From the NCBI RefSeq assembly GCF_002926165.1, contig NZ_MAGP01000080.1:39413-103412 (forward strand): DNA of 64,000 nt. The letters are read 5' to 3'. The notes under the pieces were generated by a model. That model worked only from the letters and a program-made list of their open reading frames with translations, was not told the DNA's origin and ran no database searches. Below are positions 1-10,747 of this stretch, piece after piece. The position numbers and the translations under genes were made by a program. The first letter of the stretch is position 1; each line of letters begins with the position of its first letter. The DNA is from Micromonospora chalcea. GTDB taxonomy: Bacteria; Actinomycetota; Actinomycetes; Mycobacteriales; Micromonosporaceae.

Positions 1-7
1 GCCGGGC

Positions 8-30
8 CGTGGACGGAAAGTCCGTCCACG
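8..30. terminator. Perfect hairpin upstream of ahcY
   Basis: A perfect 10-bp stem (8-17 with 21-30) closes on a 3-nt loop. No U-tract follows, as is usual for terminators in high-GC actinobacteria. It probably ends a gene that lies before the window. Confidence 0.5.
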
Positions 31-154
31 ACCGACCGCCCCGTGCGCTGTCCGCCGACCGGCCGATTGTGTGCTCGGTCAACCGGGCACCGGCCGGGTG
101 GGTCGCGCGCGTAAGGTGGAAGGCTGCGCACCACATCGTTCGACAGGAGCTTCC

Positions 155-1654
<1,500 letters not shown>

Positions 1655-1667
1655 GTTCACACTCCGG

Positions 1668-1711
1668 AAGGGACCGGGGTCGGCCGCCGCGCGGCTGTCC
1701 CGGTCCCTTTT
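1668..1711 (+). terminator. Rho-independent terminator of ahcY
   Basis: An 11-bp inverted repeat (AAGGGACCGGG at 1668-1678, complement at 1699-1709) with an inner GC-rich hairpin is followed by TTTT, 13 bp after the ahcY stop. Confidence 0.8.
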
Positions 1712-1788
1712 CGCGTACGGGGTGGGCCGGCGGGTGCCGAACCGGGTGACGTTACCGCGATCAGCTTGACGTTTCCTGTGAACAGGAG

Positions 1789-1807
1789 GAAGGTATGCCT
1801 GCCCTAA
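1789..1807 (+). promoter_or_regulatory. Candidate iron box (IdeR/DmdR-type) before efeU
   Basis: The 19-bp GAAGGTATGCCTGCCCTAA matches 12 of 19 positions of the IdeR/DtxR consensus TTAGGTTAGGCTAACCTAA, with the right half-site CCTAA intact. A TTGACG box at 1766-1771 lies upstream, so the site would cover the -10 region and repress efeUOB when iron is plentiful. The promoter assignment is inference. Confidence 0.55.
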
Positions 1808-1829
1808 GTTAGCGACCACGGAGCAGCTG

Positions 1830-2717
1830 ATGTTCGCCACGTACCTGATCGGCCTGCGCGAGGGCCTGGAAGCGACACTTGTGGTCAGCATCCTCGTCGC
1901 GTTCCTGGTGAAGTCGCAGCGCCGGGACCGGCTGCCGCAGGTGTGGACCGGCGTCGGCCTGGCCGTGGCGCTCTCCGTCGGCTTCGGCTCGCTCATCCAG
2001 TACACCTCGACCTCGCTGCTGCGCACGTCGGAGTCGCGCGAGCTGTTCGAGGCGGTCACCTCGGTCGCCGCCGTGGTGTTCGTGACCTGGATGATCTTCT
2101 GGATGCGCCGGGCCGCCCGCACCATCGCGGGTGAGCTGCGCGGCAAGCTCACCGACGCGCTCGCGGTCGGCTCCCTGGCGGTCGCCGGCATGGCGTTCCT
2201 CGCGGTCATCCGGGAGGGCCTGGAGACCGCGCTGATCTTCTACGCCGCCGCCGAGAGCGCGGCCGGCGGCACCGGGCCCGGCTCGCTGCTCGCCCTGGCC
2301 GGCGGCATCGCCACCGCCGTGGTGATCGGCTTCCTGCTCTACCGCAGCGCCGTCCGGATCAACCTCAGCCGGTTCTTCACCTGGACCGGGGCGCTGCTCA
2401 TCCTGGTGGCCGCCGGCATCCTCAAGTACGGCGTGCACGACTTCCAGGAGGCGGGCGTGCTGCCCGGCCTGAACGACCTGGCCTTCGACATCTCCACCAC
2501 GCTCGACCCGAACGCCTGGTACGGCGCGCTGCTCGCCGGCATGTTCAACGTCACCGCCGCGCCGACGGTGCTGGAGCTGGTCGCCTGGGTCGCGTACGCG
2601 GTCCCGGTGCTCGTGCTCTTCCTGCGCAAGCCCGCCCGGTCCGCCAAGCCGGTTCCGGCCGCCGCCACACCCACCGCGCCGGCCGACGTCGCCGCTGTTC
2701 CGTCCCCCCGCGCCTGA
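1830..2717 (+). CDS. efeU: EfeU/FTR1-family iron permease
   Basis: The 295-residue integral membrane permease of the EfeUOB iron uptake system moves iron across the cytoplasmic membrane. The two REGLE iron-binding motifs diagnostic of the FTR1 family are present at residues 10-14 and 128-132, inside hydrophobic helices, and about seven membrane segments can be counted. The C-terminal tail from about residue 268 is Ala/Pro-rich and probably cytoplasmic. The ATG at 1830 is the only start that retains the N-terminal REGLE helix. efeO starts 27 bp downstream and efeB overlaps efeO, so all three form one operon, probably under the iron box just upstream. Confidence 0.93.
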   Translation: MFATYLIGLREGLEATLVVSILVAFLVKSQRRDRLPQVWTGVGLAVALSVGFGSLIQYTSTSLLRTSESRELFEAVTSVAAVVFVTWMIFWMRRAARTIAGELRGKLTDALAVGSLAVAGMAFLAVIREGLETALIFYAAAESAAGGTGPGSLLALAGGIATAVVIGFLLYRSAVRINLSRFFTWTGALLILVAAGILKYGVHDFQEAGVLPGLNDLAFDISTTLDPNAWYGALLAGMFNVTAAPTVLELVAWVAYAVPVLVLFLRKPARSAKPVPAAATPTAPADVAAVPSPRA

Positions 2718-2744
2718 ACCACCCGTTCCCGAGGAGACCGCACG

Positions 2745-3875
2745 ATGCGTACCACCCGACTCGTCGCGCCCGCCGCCGCCGGGCTGCTCGCCGTCGCCGG
2801 ACTGACCGGCTGCGGGGGCGGTGACGACGCCGACGCCAAGAACGGCGGGCCGATCGCCGTCAAGGCCACCGACACCGTCTGCGAGGTCGCCGACACCGAG
2901 ATCGACGCTGGTCAGGTCACGTTCAAGGTGACGAACAACGGTTCCAAGGTCAACGAGTTCTACGTCTACGCCGCGGGTGACCGGGTGATGGGCGAGGTGG
3001 AGAACATCGCCCCCGGGCTCAGCCGGGAGCTGCGCGTCGAGCTGACCGCCGGCACGTACGAGACGGCCTGCAAGCCGGGAATGAGCGGCCGGGGCATCCG
3101 GGGCGCGCTGAAGGTGAGCGGCACCGCCGCGACTGTCGCCCCCGACGCCGCGCTGACCCAGGCCACCGCCAGCTACCAGCGGTACGTGCGCAGCCAGACC
3201 GCCGCGCTGCTGACGAAGACCGAGGAGTTCGTGGCCGCGGTCAAGGCGAACGACGTGGCGAAGGCCAAGGCGCTGTACCCGGTGGCCCGCACCTACTGGG
3301 AGCGGATCGAGCCGGTCGCGGAGAGCTTCGGCGATCTCGACCCGAAGATCGACGGCCGCGAGGAGGTGGTCGAGGAGGGCATGGAGTTCACCGGCTTCCA
3401 CCGGATCGAGAAGGACCTCTGGACCACCGGCGACGTCAGCTCCGACGGCCCGATCGCCGACCGGCTCCTGGCCGACGTCAAGGCGATCGTGGCCAAGGCG
3501 GACGCCGAGAAGCTCACCCCGCTCCAGCTCGCCAACGGCGCCAAGGCGCTGCTCGACGAGGTCGCCAGCGGGAAGATCACCGGCGAGGAGGAGCGCTACT
3601 CGCACACCGACCTCTGGGACTTCAACGCCAACCTGGAGGGCTCCAAGGCGGCCATCGCCGCGCTGCGTCCGGCGCTGGAGCAGCGCGCGCCCGACCTCGT
3701 CAAGCAGCTCGACAGCGAGTTCGCGAACGTGGAGACCACGCTCGGCAAGCACCGCGCCGGCGACGGCTGGAAGCTGCACACCCAGCTCGGCAAGGACGAG
3801 CTGAAGGAGCTGTCGGACGCGGTCAACGCGCTGGCCGAGCCGGTCAGCAAGGTCGCGGCGGCAGTAGCGCGATGA
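2745..3875 (+). CDS. efeO: EfeO iron-binding lipoprotein (cupredoxin plus imelysin/M75 domain)
   Basis: The 376-residue extracytoplasmic metal-binding component of EfeUOB has a lipobox LTGC at residues 20-23, so Cys23 should be lipidated and anchored on the outer face of the membrane. Residues of about 35-125 form the cupredoxin-like EfeO N-domain; the rest is the all-helical M75/imelysin domain with the family motif HxxE at His219-Glu222 (FHRIE). EfeO is thought to bind iron and hand it to EfeU. The stop codon overlaps the efeB start (ATGA), so the two are translationally coupled. Confidence 0.93.
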   Translation: MRTTRLVAPAAAGLLAVAGLTGCGGGDDADAKNGGPIAVKATDTVCEVADTEIDAGQVTFKVTNNGSKVNEFYVYAAGDRVMGEVENIAPGLSRELRVELTAGTYETACKPGMSGRGIRGALKVSGTAATVAPDAALTQATASYQRYVRSQTAALLTKTEEFVAAVKANDVAKAKALYPVARTYWERIEPVAESFGDLDPKIDGREEVVEEGMEFTGFHRIEKDLWTTGDVSSDGPIADRLLADVKAIVAKADAEKLTPLQLANGAKALLDEVASGKITGEEERYSHTDLWDFNANLEGSKAAIAALRPALEQRAPDLVKQLDSEFANVETTLGKHRAGDGWKLHTQLGKDELKELSDAVNALAEPVSKVAAAVAR

Positions 3876-5194
3876 CCGGCCCGGCCGGCGGCGACGCGAC
3901 GAGCGAGCCGAACCGCGAGCGGACCGGCCGTGGCCTGTCCCGGCGCCGGGCGATGACCCTGGCCGGCGTCGGCGTGGCCGGTGTCGCCGGGGTGGCGGGT
4001 GGCGCGGGCGCGCTGCTCGCCGGCGGCAACGAGGCATCAGCGACCGGATCGGCCGCCGGTTCCGTGCCGTTCCTCGGCGAGCACCAGGCCGGCATCACCA
4101 CCCCGGCCCAGGACCGGCTGCACTTCGTCGCGTTCGACGTGGTCACCAAGGACCGGGACCGGCTCGTCGCCATGCTCCAGGAGTGGACCGCCGCCGCGGC
4201 CCGGATGACCGCCGGGAAGGACGCCGGGGTGATCGGCGCGGTCGGCGGCATGCCCGAGGCCCCGCCGGACGACACCGGCGAGGCGCTCGGGCTGCCCCCG
4301 TCGCAGCTCACCCTCACCGTGGGCTTCGGACCGACGCTGTTCCGCGACGCGCAGGGCCGGGACCGCTTCGGCATCGCCGCCCGGCGTCCGGCCGCCCTGG
4401 CCGACCTGCCGCACTTCGCCGGGGACGCGCTGCGGCCGGAACTGTCCGGCGGCGACATCTGCGTCCAGGCGTGCGCCAACGACCCGCAGGTCGCGGTGCA
4501 CGCCATCCGCAACCTCGCCCGGATCGGCATGGGCGTGGTGAGCGTCCGCTGGTCGCAGCTCGGCTTCGGGCGTACCTCGTCGACGTCGCGGGACCAGGCC
4601 ACGCCGCGCAACCTGTTCGGCTTCAAGGACGGCACCGCCAACCTCAAGGCCGAGGACGCCGCCCTGCTCCGCGACCAGCTCTGGGTGCAGCCCGGTGACG
4701 GCCCGGACTGGATGACCGGCGGCTCCTACCTGGTCACCCGGAAGATCCGGATGCTGATCGAGACGTGGGACCGCAGCCCGCTGGCCGAGCAGGAGATGAT
4801 CGTCGGCCGGACCAAGGGCAGCGGCGCGCCGATCGGCCGCCGGGACGAGTTCGACGAGCCGGACTTCGCCGCCAGGGGCGACGACGGCGAGCCGCTCATC
4901 GCCGACACCGCGCACGTACGGCTGGCCCACCCGGACACCAACGACGGCGCCCGCCTGCTGCGCCGCGGCTACAACTTCGTGGACGGCTCGGACGGGCTGG
5001 GCCGGCTCGACGCCGGGCTGTTCTTCATCGCCTACCAGCGCGACCCGCGCCGGCAGTTCGTGCCGATCCAGACCCGGCTGGCCCGCAACGACGCGATGAA
5101 CGAATACCTGCGGCATGTCTCCAGCGGCCTGTTCGCCTGCCCGCCCGGCCTGCGCGACGCAGCCGACTGGTGGGGGCGCGTGCTGTTCTCCTGA
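3872..5194 (+). CDS. efeB: EfeB, Tat-exported DyP-type haem peroxidase
   Basis: The 440-residue deferrochelatase/peroxidase of the EfeUOB system belongs to the dye-decolorizing peroxidase family. A twin-arginine signal (S23-R-R-R-A-M followed by a Gly/Ala/Val hydrophobic stretch to about residue 55) predicts folded export with haem bound. The DyP GxxDG signature is present as GFKDGTANL with Asp253, and the proximal-histidine region is probably in the RLAHPDTNDG segment. The ATG overlaps the efeO stop by 4 bp. It ends 26 bp before the convergent RDD gene. Confidence 0.93.
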   Translation: MTGPAGGDATSEPNRERTGRGLSRRRAMTLAGVGVAGVAGVAGGAGALLAGGNEASATGSAAGSVPFLGEHQAGITTPAQDRLHFVAFDVVTKDRDRLVAMLQEWTAAAARMTAGKDAGVIGAVGGMPEAPPDDTGEALGLPPSQLTLTVGFGPTLFRDAQGRDRFGIAARRPAALADLPHFAGDALRPELSGGDICVQACANDPQVAVHAIRNLARIGMGVVSVRWSQLGFGRTSSTSRDQATPRNLFGFKDGTANLKAEDAALLRDQLWVQPGDGPDWMTGGSYLVTRKIRMLIETWDRSPLAEQEMIVGRTKGSGAPIGRRDEFDEPDFAARGDDGEPLIADTAHVRLAHPDTNDGARLLRRGYNFVDGSDGLGRLDAGLFFIAYQRDPRRQFVPIQTRLARNDAMNEYLRHVSSGLFACPPGLRDAADWWGRVLFS

Positions 5195-5220
5195 AGCCGG
5201 CTCAGCTCACCCGAGGCGGC

Positions 5221-6213
5221 TCAGCGGCGTACCGGATCGGGATCGACCTGCGGCGCGGCGGGCCGCAACCGGCCCGCGCCCGGCCCGGCGGGGCCTGGCA
5301 GGACGGCGCCCGGCCCGGTGGAGCCCGGCACCACGGCGGGCGCCGGGACCAGCTCCGGCCAGAGCGTGGCGGCGACCGCCCGGCTGCGGCCCAGCCGGTG
5401 CGCCGCCCGCCGCCCCCGCTCGGCGAGCACCGCCGACAGGTACGCCCAGTCCGGCGCGGCCCACGGCGGAGGCGGCGAGGTGACCGCCGCGACCTCCGTC
5501 CACAGCCCCCGGCCCAGCCGGAACCGGTCCGGTTCGGCGAGCTGGGGCAGCCGGTCCAGGTACTGCCGCACGGCCAGCGCCAGCCCGTCGTCGAGGCGGG
5601 TCAGGTCGAGCGTGCCGGCCCAGGCCAGCAGCGGCGGCGCGGCCGGCGGCAGCGGCCGCCACAGCGTCGCCCCCCGGGTGTGCACCACGAGCGTGCCGGC
5701 GACCAGGTCACCCAGCCGGCGTCCGCGCGGGTCGGTGAGCATCACCGTGACGCTCGCCGCCCAGCTCAGCAGCGGCAGCACCAGCCCGGGCCACTCCACC
5801 GCGACGCCGACGAGCGCCCGCGTCAGCGGCTGGCCCACCCCCACCGGGCCGCCGTCGGCCCGGACCACCCGCAGCCCGACGGCCAGCTTGCCCACCGTCC
5901 GGCCACCGGCGAAACGTTCCATCACCACCGGATAGCCGATCAGCACCAGCACCAGCAGCACGATCTGCAGCGCCCCCGCCAGGGCGGCGTCGAGGTAGTC
6001 CCCGAGCAGGGCGAGCGCCACCATCCCCAGCACCGCGCCGAGCACGAGCGCCAGCGCGAGCTGGATCACCGCGTCGATCAGCAGGGCCAGCACCCGGGAG
6101 CCCAGCCGGGCCGCCCGGACGTCCAGCTCCACCGCCTCGCCGCTGACCAGACCGGCGTCGGCCCACCGGGGCGGTGGGGGAGGTTGCGCGCGCACCCCGA
6201 CAGTGAACACCAT
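5221..6213 (-). CDS. RDD-family membrane protein
   Basis: The 330-residue protein has an N-terminal RDD domain: Arg in RLGSRVLALLIDAVIQ, Asp in the same helix, then further membrane helices to about residue 165. A soluble Trp/Arg/Pro-rich C-terminal half follows and ends in a low-complexity Pro/Gly tail. The RDD family is thought to include ion transporters or small membrane partners, but the substrate is unknown. The ATG at 6213 lies only 23 bp from the divergent GTG of the SpoIIM-like gene, leaving little room for two promoters, so a start a few codons later is possible. Its position beside SpoIIM, DUF58 and MoxR genes is a recurrent actinobacterial arrangement. Confidence 0.85.
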   Translation of the reverse strand: MVFTVGVRAQPPPPPRWADAGLVSGEAVELDVRAARLGSRVLALLIDAVIQLALALVLGAVLGMVALALLGDYLDAALAGALQIVLLVLVLIGYPVVMERFAGGRTVGKLAVGLRVVRADGGPVGVGQPLTRALVGVAVEWPGLVLPLLSWAASVTVMLTDPRGRRLGDLVAGTLVVHTRGATLWRPLPPAAPPLLAWAGTLDLTRLDDGLALAVRQYLDRLPQLAEPDRFRLGRGLWTEVAAVTSPPPPWAAPDWAYLSAVLAERGRRAAHRLGRSRAVAATLWPELVPAPAVVPGSTGPGAVLPGPAGPGAGRLRPAAPQVDPDPVRR

Positions 6214-6236
6214 GGACGCCGAACGGGGGAGGGCGA

Positions 6237-7190
6237 GTGGATCTCGATGCGTACGTGGCCGAACACAACGCCGAATGGCGGCGGCTGGAGTACCTGACCG
6301 GGCGGCGTCGCCTCGACGCGGCAGAGGTCGACGAGCTGGTGGCGCTCTACCAGCGCAGCGCCACGCACCTGTCCGCCCTGCGCGCCCGGGCGCCCGAGCC
6401 GGCGCTGGTCAACCGCCTGTCCCACCTGGTCCTCGCGGCCCGCGCCCGGATCACCGGCCGTCAGCGGTTCTCCTGGGCGGCGGTGGGCCGGTTCCTGGCC
6501 GCCGACCTGCCCGCCGCCCTCTACCGGGCCTGGCCGTGGTGGTGCGGCGTGGCCACCGGGTTCAGCCTGCTCACCGCGTTCCTGATCTGGTTCGTCGCCG
6601 GCAACCCGGACACCGCCGCCGCGTTCGTCGGCGACGAAGCCGCCCGGGAACTCGTCGACTCCGGTTTCGCCGGCTACTACACCGAGTTCGCCGCGCCCAC
6701 CTTCGCGTTCCACCTGTGGACGCACAACGCCTGGCTGGCCGCCCAGTGCCTGGCCGCCGGCGTGCTCGTGGTGCCGGTGCTCTGGCTGCTGTGGCAGAAC
6801 GCGCTGAACATCGGCGTGGTCGGCGGCGTGATGGTCGCCTACGGCCGGGGGGACGTCTTCTTCGGCCTGATCACACCGCACGGCCTGCTGGAACTGACCG
6901 GCATCTACGTCGCCGCCGGGGTCGGACTGCGTACCGCCTGGGCCTGGATCGCCCCGCCCGCGGACCTCGGGCGCGGCCGGGCGGTCGCCGAGGCGGGCCG
7001 GCTCGCCGTCGTGGTCGCGGCCGGGCTGGTCGGCCTGTTCGCGGTCTCCGCGCTGGTCGAGGCGTTCGTCACCCCGGCGCCGCTGCCGGTCGCGCTCCGG
7101 GTGGCCGCCGGCGCCGCGGTGTGGCTGGCCTTCCTCGCGTACGCGCTGGTGCTCGGCCGGCGCGCGGTCAGAGCTGACCGAGGGACTTGA
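6237..7190 (+). CDS. Stage II sporulation protein M-like (SpoIIM/DUF95) membrane protein
   Basis: The 317-residue integral membrane protein has a cytosolic N-terminal helical region (residues 1-95) and about five or six membrane segments, with the family-typical pattern LWQNALNIGVVGGVMVAYG in the core. In Bacillus, SpoIIM works with SpoIID/P in engulfment; in actinobacteria the homologue is a vegetative membrane protein of unknown function that usually neighbours RDD, DUF58 and MoxR genes. GTG 6237 follows a GGGGGAGGG ribosome binding site. The 3' end overlaps the convergent DUF58 gene by 23 bp. Confidence 0.85.
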   Translation: MDLDAYVAEHNAEWRRLEYLTGRRRLDAAEVDELVALYQRSATHLSALRARAPEPALVNRLSHLVLAARARITGRQRFSWAAVGRFLAADLPAALYRAWPWWCGVATGFSLLTAFLIWFVAGNPDTAAAFVGDEAARELVDSGFAGYYTEFAAPTFAFHLWTHNAWLAAQCLAAGVLVVPVLWLLWQNALNIGVVGGVMVAYGRGDVFFGLITPHGLLELTGIYVAAGVGLRTAWAWIAPPADLGRGRAVAEAGRLAVVVAAGLVGLFAVSALVEAFVTPAPLPVALRVAAGAAVWLAFLAYALVLGRRAVRADRGT

Positions 7191-8478
7191 GCCGCAGGTA
7201 GGTGTCCGCGACGGCCGGGGCGAGCCGGTGCGCCGGCACGTCCACCACCGTCACCCCGTAGCGGGACAGCGCGGCGCGTACCCGGTCCCGCTCGGCCAGC
7301 GCCCGCCACGCCGACGCGGCCGCGTACGGGTCGTCCGGGCCGGTCGGGGTGGCAGTGGCGAGCCTGCTCAGCACCGGGTCGCTGCCGGCGGCCAGCACCA
7401 CCCGGTGCCGGGTCGCCAGCCGGGGCAGCACCGGCAGCAGCCCTTCGCCGATCGCGCCCGCCTCCAGCGCGGTGAACAGCACCACCAGGCTGCGCTGCCG
7501 CTCCCGGCGCAGCACCTCGCCGGCGATCAGCTCGAAGTCGGTCTCGGCGAGCGTCGGCTCCAGCGGCGCCACCGCCTCGACCAGCCGGGCGAGCAGGGCC
7601 GGACGGCCGCTGCCGGTCACCCGCGCCCGGATCTCGGTGTCCGCCGCCAGCAGGTCCACCCGGTCACCGGCGCGGGCCGCGAGCGCGGTGAGCAGCAGCG
7701 CCGCGTCGATGGCGGTGTCCAGCCGGGGCTCGTCGCCCAGCCGGACCGCCGAGGTGCGGCCGGTGTCCAGAACGCAGACCAGGCGCCGGTCCCGTTCCGG
7801 GCGCCAGGTGCGGACCAGGATGTCGGCGCGCCGGGCGCTGCCCCGCCAGTCGATCGAACGGACGTCGTCGCCCACCGCGTACTCGCGCAGCGTGTCGAAC
7901 TCGGTGCCGTGGCCGCGCCCCCGGGTCACCTGCACACCGTCGATGACCCGCAGCCGGGCCAGTTTCTCCGGCAGGTGCCGGCGGGAGTCGAACCGGGGCA
8001 GCACCCGCAGCGTCCACGGCGGGGTGGCGGGCTGCCCGGCGCGCTGCCCCGGGCCCAGGCGCATCGGCCCGAGCGAGCGTACGGTCAGCGCCACCGCGGG
8101 CCGGTCGCCGCGCCGGGTCGGGGTGAGCCGGACCGGCAGCGTGGCGACGCCACCGGGCGGCACGGTGAGCAGGCGCTGCGGCGGCACGTCCGGGCGGGCC
8201 CCGGCCGACGGCACCCAGGCGTCGCGCACCTGGGCGTACAGCGTGTGGTGGGTCGGGTTGGTCAGGTGCAGCGTGACGGTGGCGGTGCCGCCGAGCCGCA
8301 CCGTACGGTCGCCGGAGCGGGTCACCGTGAGCGCGTGCGGCGGGGCGGCCATCGCCCGGTCGAGCGCCACCAGCAGCAGCACCACGACGGTCAGCACGGC
8401 CACCCCGACGAACGGCGCCGGCCAGAACGGCAGCGTCAGCGCGCCCACGCCGAGCAGCAGACCCGCCCGCCAGGTCAT
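7168..8478 (-). CDS. DUF58 domain-containing protein
   Basis: The 436-residue protein has two short hydrophobic segments at the N-terminus (residues 5-50), a beta-rich middle, then the DUF58 signature EFDTLREYAVGDD with RSIDWRGSARR, followed by a VWA-like fold (VCVLDTGRTSAV). DUF58 proteins are partners of MoxR AAA ATPases. The start ATG 8478 is set by homology and by the ATGA overlap with the moxR stop; the frame stays open far upstream only because it lies inside moxR. It is the last gene of a five-gene minus-strand chain. Confidence 0.9.
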   Translation of the reverse strand: MTWRAGLLLGVGALTLPFWPAPFVGVAVLTVVVLLLVALDRAMAAPPHALTVTRSGDRTVRLGGTATVTLHLTNPTHHTLYAQVRDAWVPSAGARPDVPPQRLLTVPPGGVATLPVRLTPTRRGDRPAVALTVRSLGPMRLGPGQRAGQPATPPWTLRVLPRFDSRRHLPEKLARLRVIDGVQVTRGRGHGTEFDTLREYAVGDDVRSIDWRGSARRADILVRTWRPERDRRLVCVLDTGRTSAVRLGDEPRLDTAIDAALLLTALAARAGDRVDLLAADTEIRARVTGSGRPALLARLVEAVAPLEPTLAETDFELIAGEVLRRERQRSLVVLFTALEAGAIGEGLLPVLPRLATRHRVVLAAGSDPVLSRLATATPTGPDDPYAAASAWRALAERDRVRAALSRYGVTVVDVPAHRLAPAVADTYLRLKSLGQL

Positions 8479-9452
8479 CGCGGCGTCGGCACGGTGGCCA
8501 GCACCGAGTCCAGCACCGCGTCCACGGTCACGCCCTCCAGCTCCGCCTCCGGGCGCGGCCGCAGCCGGTGCCGCAGCGTGGGCCGGGCCACCGCCTTCAC
8601 GTCGTCCGGCGTGACATGGTCCCGGCCGGCCAGCCAGGACCACGCCTTGGCGGTGTTCAGCAGCGCGGTGGCGCCCCGGGGCGACGCGCCCAGCTCCAGC
8701 GCCGGGGCGGAACGGGTGCCCCGGCACACGTCCACGATGTAGCCGAGCACCGGCTCGGCCACGTGCACCCGCTGCACCTCGGCCCGGGCCGCGGCCAGGT
8801 CCGCCGCACCGGCCACCGGGCGTACGCCGGCGGCACGCAGGTCACGCGGGTCGAAACCGGCGTGGTGCGCGCGGAGCACACCCAGCTCCTCCTCCCGCTC
8901 CGGCAGCGGCACCGTCAGCTTGAGCAGGAAGCGGTCGAGCTGCGCCTCGGGCAGCGGGTAGGTGCCCTCGTACTCGACCGGGTTCTGGGTGGCCGCGACG
9001 ATGAACGGGTCGGGCAGCGGACGGCGCTCGCCCTCGACCGAGACCTGCCGCTCCTCCATCACCTCCAGCAGCGCCGACTGCGTCTTCGGCGGGGTCCGGT
9101 TGATCTCGTCGGCGAGGAGCAGGTTGGTGAAGACCGGCCCCTCCCGGAACGTGAACGCGGCGGTGCGCTGGTCGAAGATCAGCGAGCCGGTGACGTCGCC
9201 GGGCATCAGGTCGGGGGTGAACTGCACCCGCTTGGCGTCCAGGTCGAGCGCGGCGGCAAGCGTCCGCACCAGCAGCGTCTTGGCCACCCCCGGTACGCCC
9301 TCCAGCAGCACGTGCCCCCGGCAGAGCAGCGCGATCACCAGCCCGGTGACCACGGCGTCCTGCCCGACGACGGCCTTGGCCACCTCGGCGCGCAGCCGGT
9401 GCAGGGCGGCGCGGGCGCCGGACGGGGCGGTGGTCGTGACGGGTCCGGTCAC
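8475..9452 (-). CDS. MoxR-family AAA+ ATPase
   Basis: The 325-residue ATPase has Walker A at GVPGVAKT and Walker B at LLADEINR, followed by the sensor region PFIVAATQNP. MoxR proteins act as chaperone-like ATPases in maturation of partners that carry VWA or DUF58 domains. The GTG at 9452 overlaps the stop of the upstream DUF4350 gene (GTGA) and the stop overlaps the DUF58 start (ATGA), so it is translationally coupled on both sides. Confidence 0.93.
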   Translation of the reverse strand: MTGPVTTTAPSGARAALHRLRAEVAKAVVGQDAVVTGLVIALLCRGHVLLEGVPGVAKTLLVRTLAAALDLDAKRVQFTPDLMPGDVTGSLIFDQRTAAFTFREGPVFTNLLLADEINRTPPKTQSALLEVMEERQVSVEGERRPLPDPFIVAATQNPVEYEGTYPLPEAQLDRFLLKLTVPLPEREEELGVLRAHHAGFDPRDLRAAGVRPVAGAADLAAARAEVQRVHVAEPVLGYIVDVCRGTRSAPALELGASPRGATALLNTAKAWSWLAGRDHVTPDDVKAVARPTLRHRLRPRPEAELEGVTVDAVLDSVLATVPTPR

Positions 9453-10747
9453 CGGGTGTCTCCTTCGCTCGGATGCGGGGCCAGGGTACGGGTCAGGGCG
9501 TCCAGTTCGCGGGCCAGCTCCAGCAGCTCGCGGTCCTTCTCCGGGGCGGGGCCGTAGAACAGTTCGGCCACCCGTTCCGGGTCGGCGCCGCCGCGCTCGG
9601 CGATCCGGGCGGCCACCTCGTCGTCGGGCGTGTCCGGAGGCAGGTTGAGCCGGGGCAGGAGCCGGTCCAGCGCGGCGGCGCGCAGCGTCTCGGCGACCGT
9701 GTCCCGGGCGCCCGCCCGGCGGTAGAGCCGCGCCCGGCCGCGTACCGTCTCGGCGGACCGCACGGTCACCGGCAGCGGCTCCGACACCGGCGGCCCGAGC
9801 CGGCGGGCCCGCCAGAGCACGACGAGCAGCCCGGCTAGGGCGAGCTGCGCCAGCAGCGCCCAGAACCACTGCGGGAAGGCGCCCCAGAGCGGGTTCTCCC
9901 ACGGCGGGTCGGCGCGGTCGGGCGGGTCGGGCCGTTCCGACCGTCCGCCGTCGCCGCCCTGGGCGGGCTCCTCGGTGAAGGGCTCCGGGGACCAGCTCGG
10001 GCGGGTCGGGGCCGGTACCGGCTCGGGCAGGTCGAGCCAGACGAGCGGGCGATTCCCGCCGAGCAGACCGGTGGCGAGGGCCTCGTTGCCCCACTCGCCG
10101 ATCCGGTCGTTGCGGAACGGGTCGCTGGCGCCGGCCAGCACCACCTCGACCCGGCCGGGGACGCGCAGCAGCGCGCCGCCGTAGCAGTGGCCGACCTCGG
10201 CCGGCCCGGCGTAGCGCTGCAGGTCGATCGCGGCGGTGCCGGCCCGGACCGCCTCGGGCAGCGGGCACGGCGTGCCGTCCGCGTCCGGCGGCACGGCCCG
10301 CGCGGCCCAGCGCCGGGCGGCCGCCTCGACCGGCGTGTCCAGTTCGGCGAGCACCCGCGGGGAGGGCTCGACGAACACCACGCGGGTGCCCGGGGGCAGG
10401 GCGGTCAGGCGGTCGAGCAGGTCCGGGTGCACCAGTCCGGGCGCGGGCACGAAGACGGTGCTCGGCGCGATGCCGGCGGTCTGCAGCACCCCGTCGAACG
10501 CCGTCTCCCGGCGCACCGGCACACCCTGCGCGCGCAGCGCCTCGGCGAGCCGGCTGCCCCCGTCGTCGTCGGTGGCGACCGGGGAGAGGAAGCCGGGCTC
10601 GTCGGTGTCGGGCCGGTCGACGGCGTGCAGCACGAGCGTGGTCACGATCAGCAGCACGGCCAGCCCGAGCGGGACGAGCAGCCGGTGCCGCCGACGGCGC
10701 GGCGTCGCGGCGGTGGCCGTTTCCGCCGGCGTCACGGTGGCGGTCAT
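9449..10747 (-). CDS. DUF4350 domain-containing membrane protein
   Basis: The 432-residue protein has an N-terminal membrane helix (about 22-42), an extracytoplasmic domain with DUF4350-type features (RRETAFDGVL and TRVVFVEPSPRVL), a second membrane helix near residue 290, and a charged cytoplasmic tail (RLYRRAGARDTVAETLRA onward). DUF4350 occurs almost only in MoxR/DUF58 operons; its function is unknown. Both ends overlap neighbours by 4 bp. Confidence 0.85.
   Translation of the reverse strand: MTATVTPAETATAATPRRRRHRLLVPLGLAVLLIVTTLVLHAVDRPDTDEPGFLSPVATDDDGGSRLAEALRAQGVPVRRETAFDGVLQTAGIAPSTVFVPAPGLVHPDLLDRLTALPPGTRVVFVEPSPRVLAELDTPVEAAARRWAARAVPPDADGTPCPLPEAVRAGTAAIDLQRYAGPAEVGHCYGGALLRVPGRVEVVLAGASDPFRNDRIGEWGNEALATGLLGGNRPLVWLDLPEPVPAPTRPSWSPEPFTEEPAQGGDGGRSERPDPPDRADPPWENPLWGAFPQWFWALLAQLALAGLLVVLWRARRLGPPVSEPLPVTVRSAETVRGRARLYRRAGARDTVAETLRAAALDRLLPRLNLPPDTPDDEVAARIAERGGADPERVAELFYGPAPEKDRELLELARELDALTRTLAPHPSEGDTR

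Noticed and set aside
1..154. SAH riboswitch before ahcY
   Set aside because: Only a simple hairpin far upstream is visible and the gene has an ordinary ribosome site; no SAH-riboswitch core was recognised.
1809..4037. 742-codon minus-strand open frame across efeUO
   Set aside because: It is antisense to two clear family members and has no start signal or domain.
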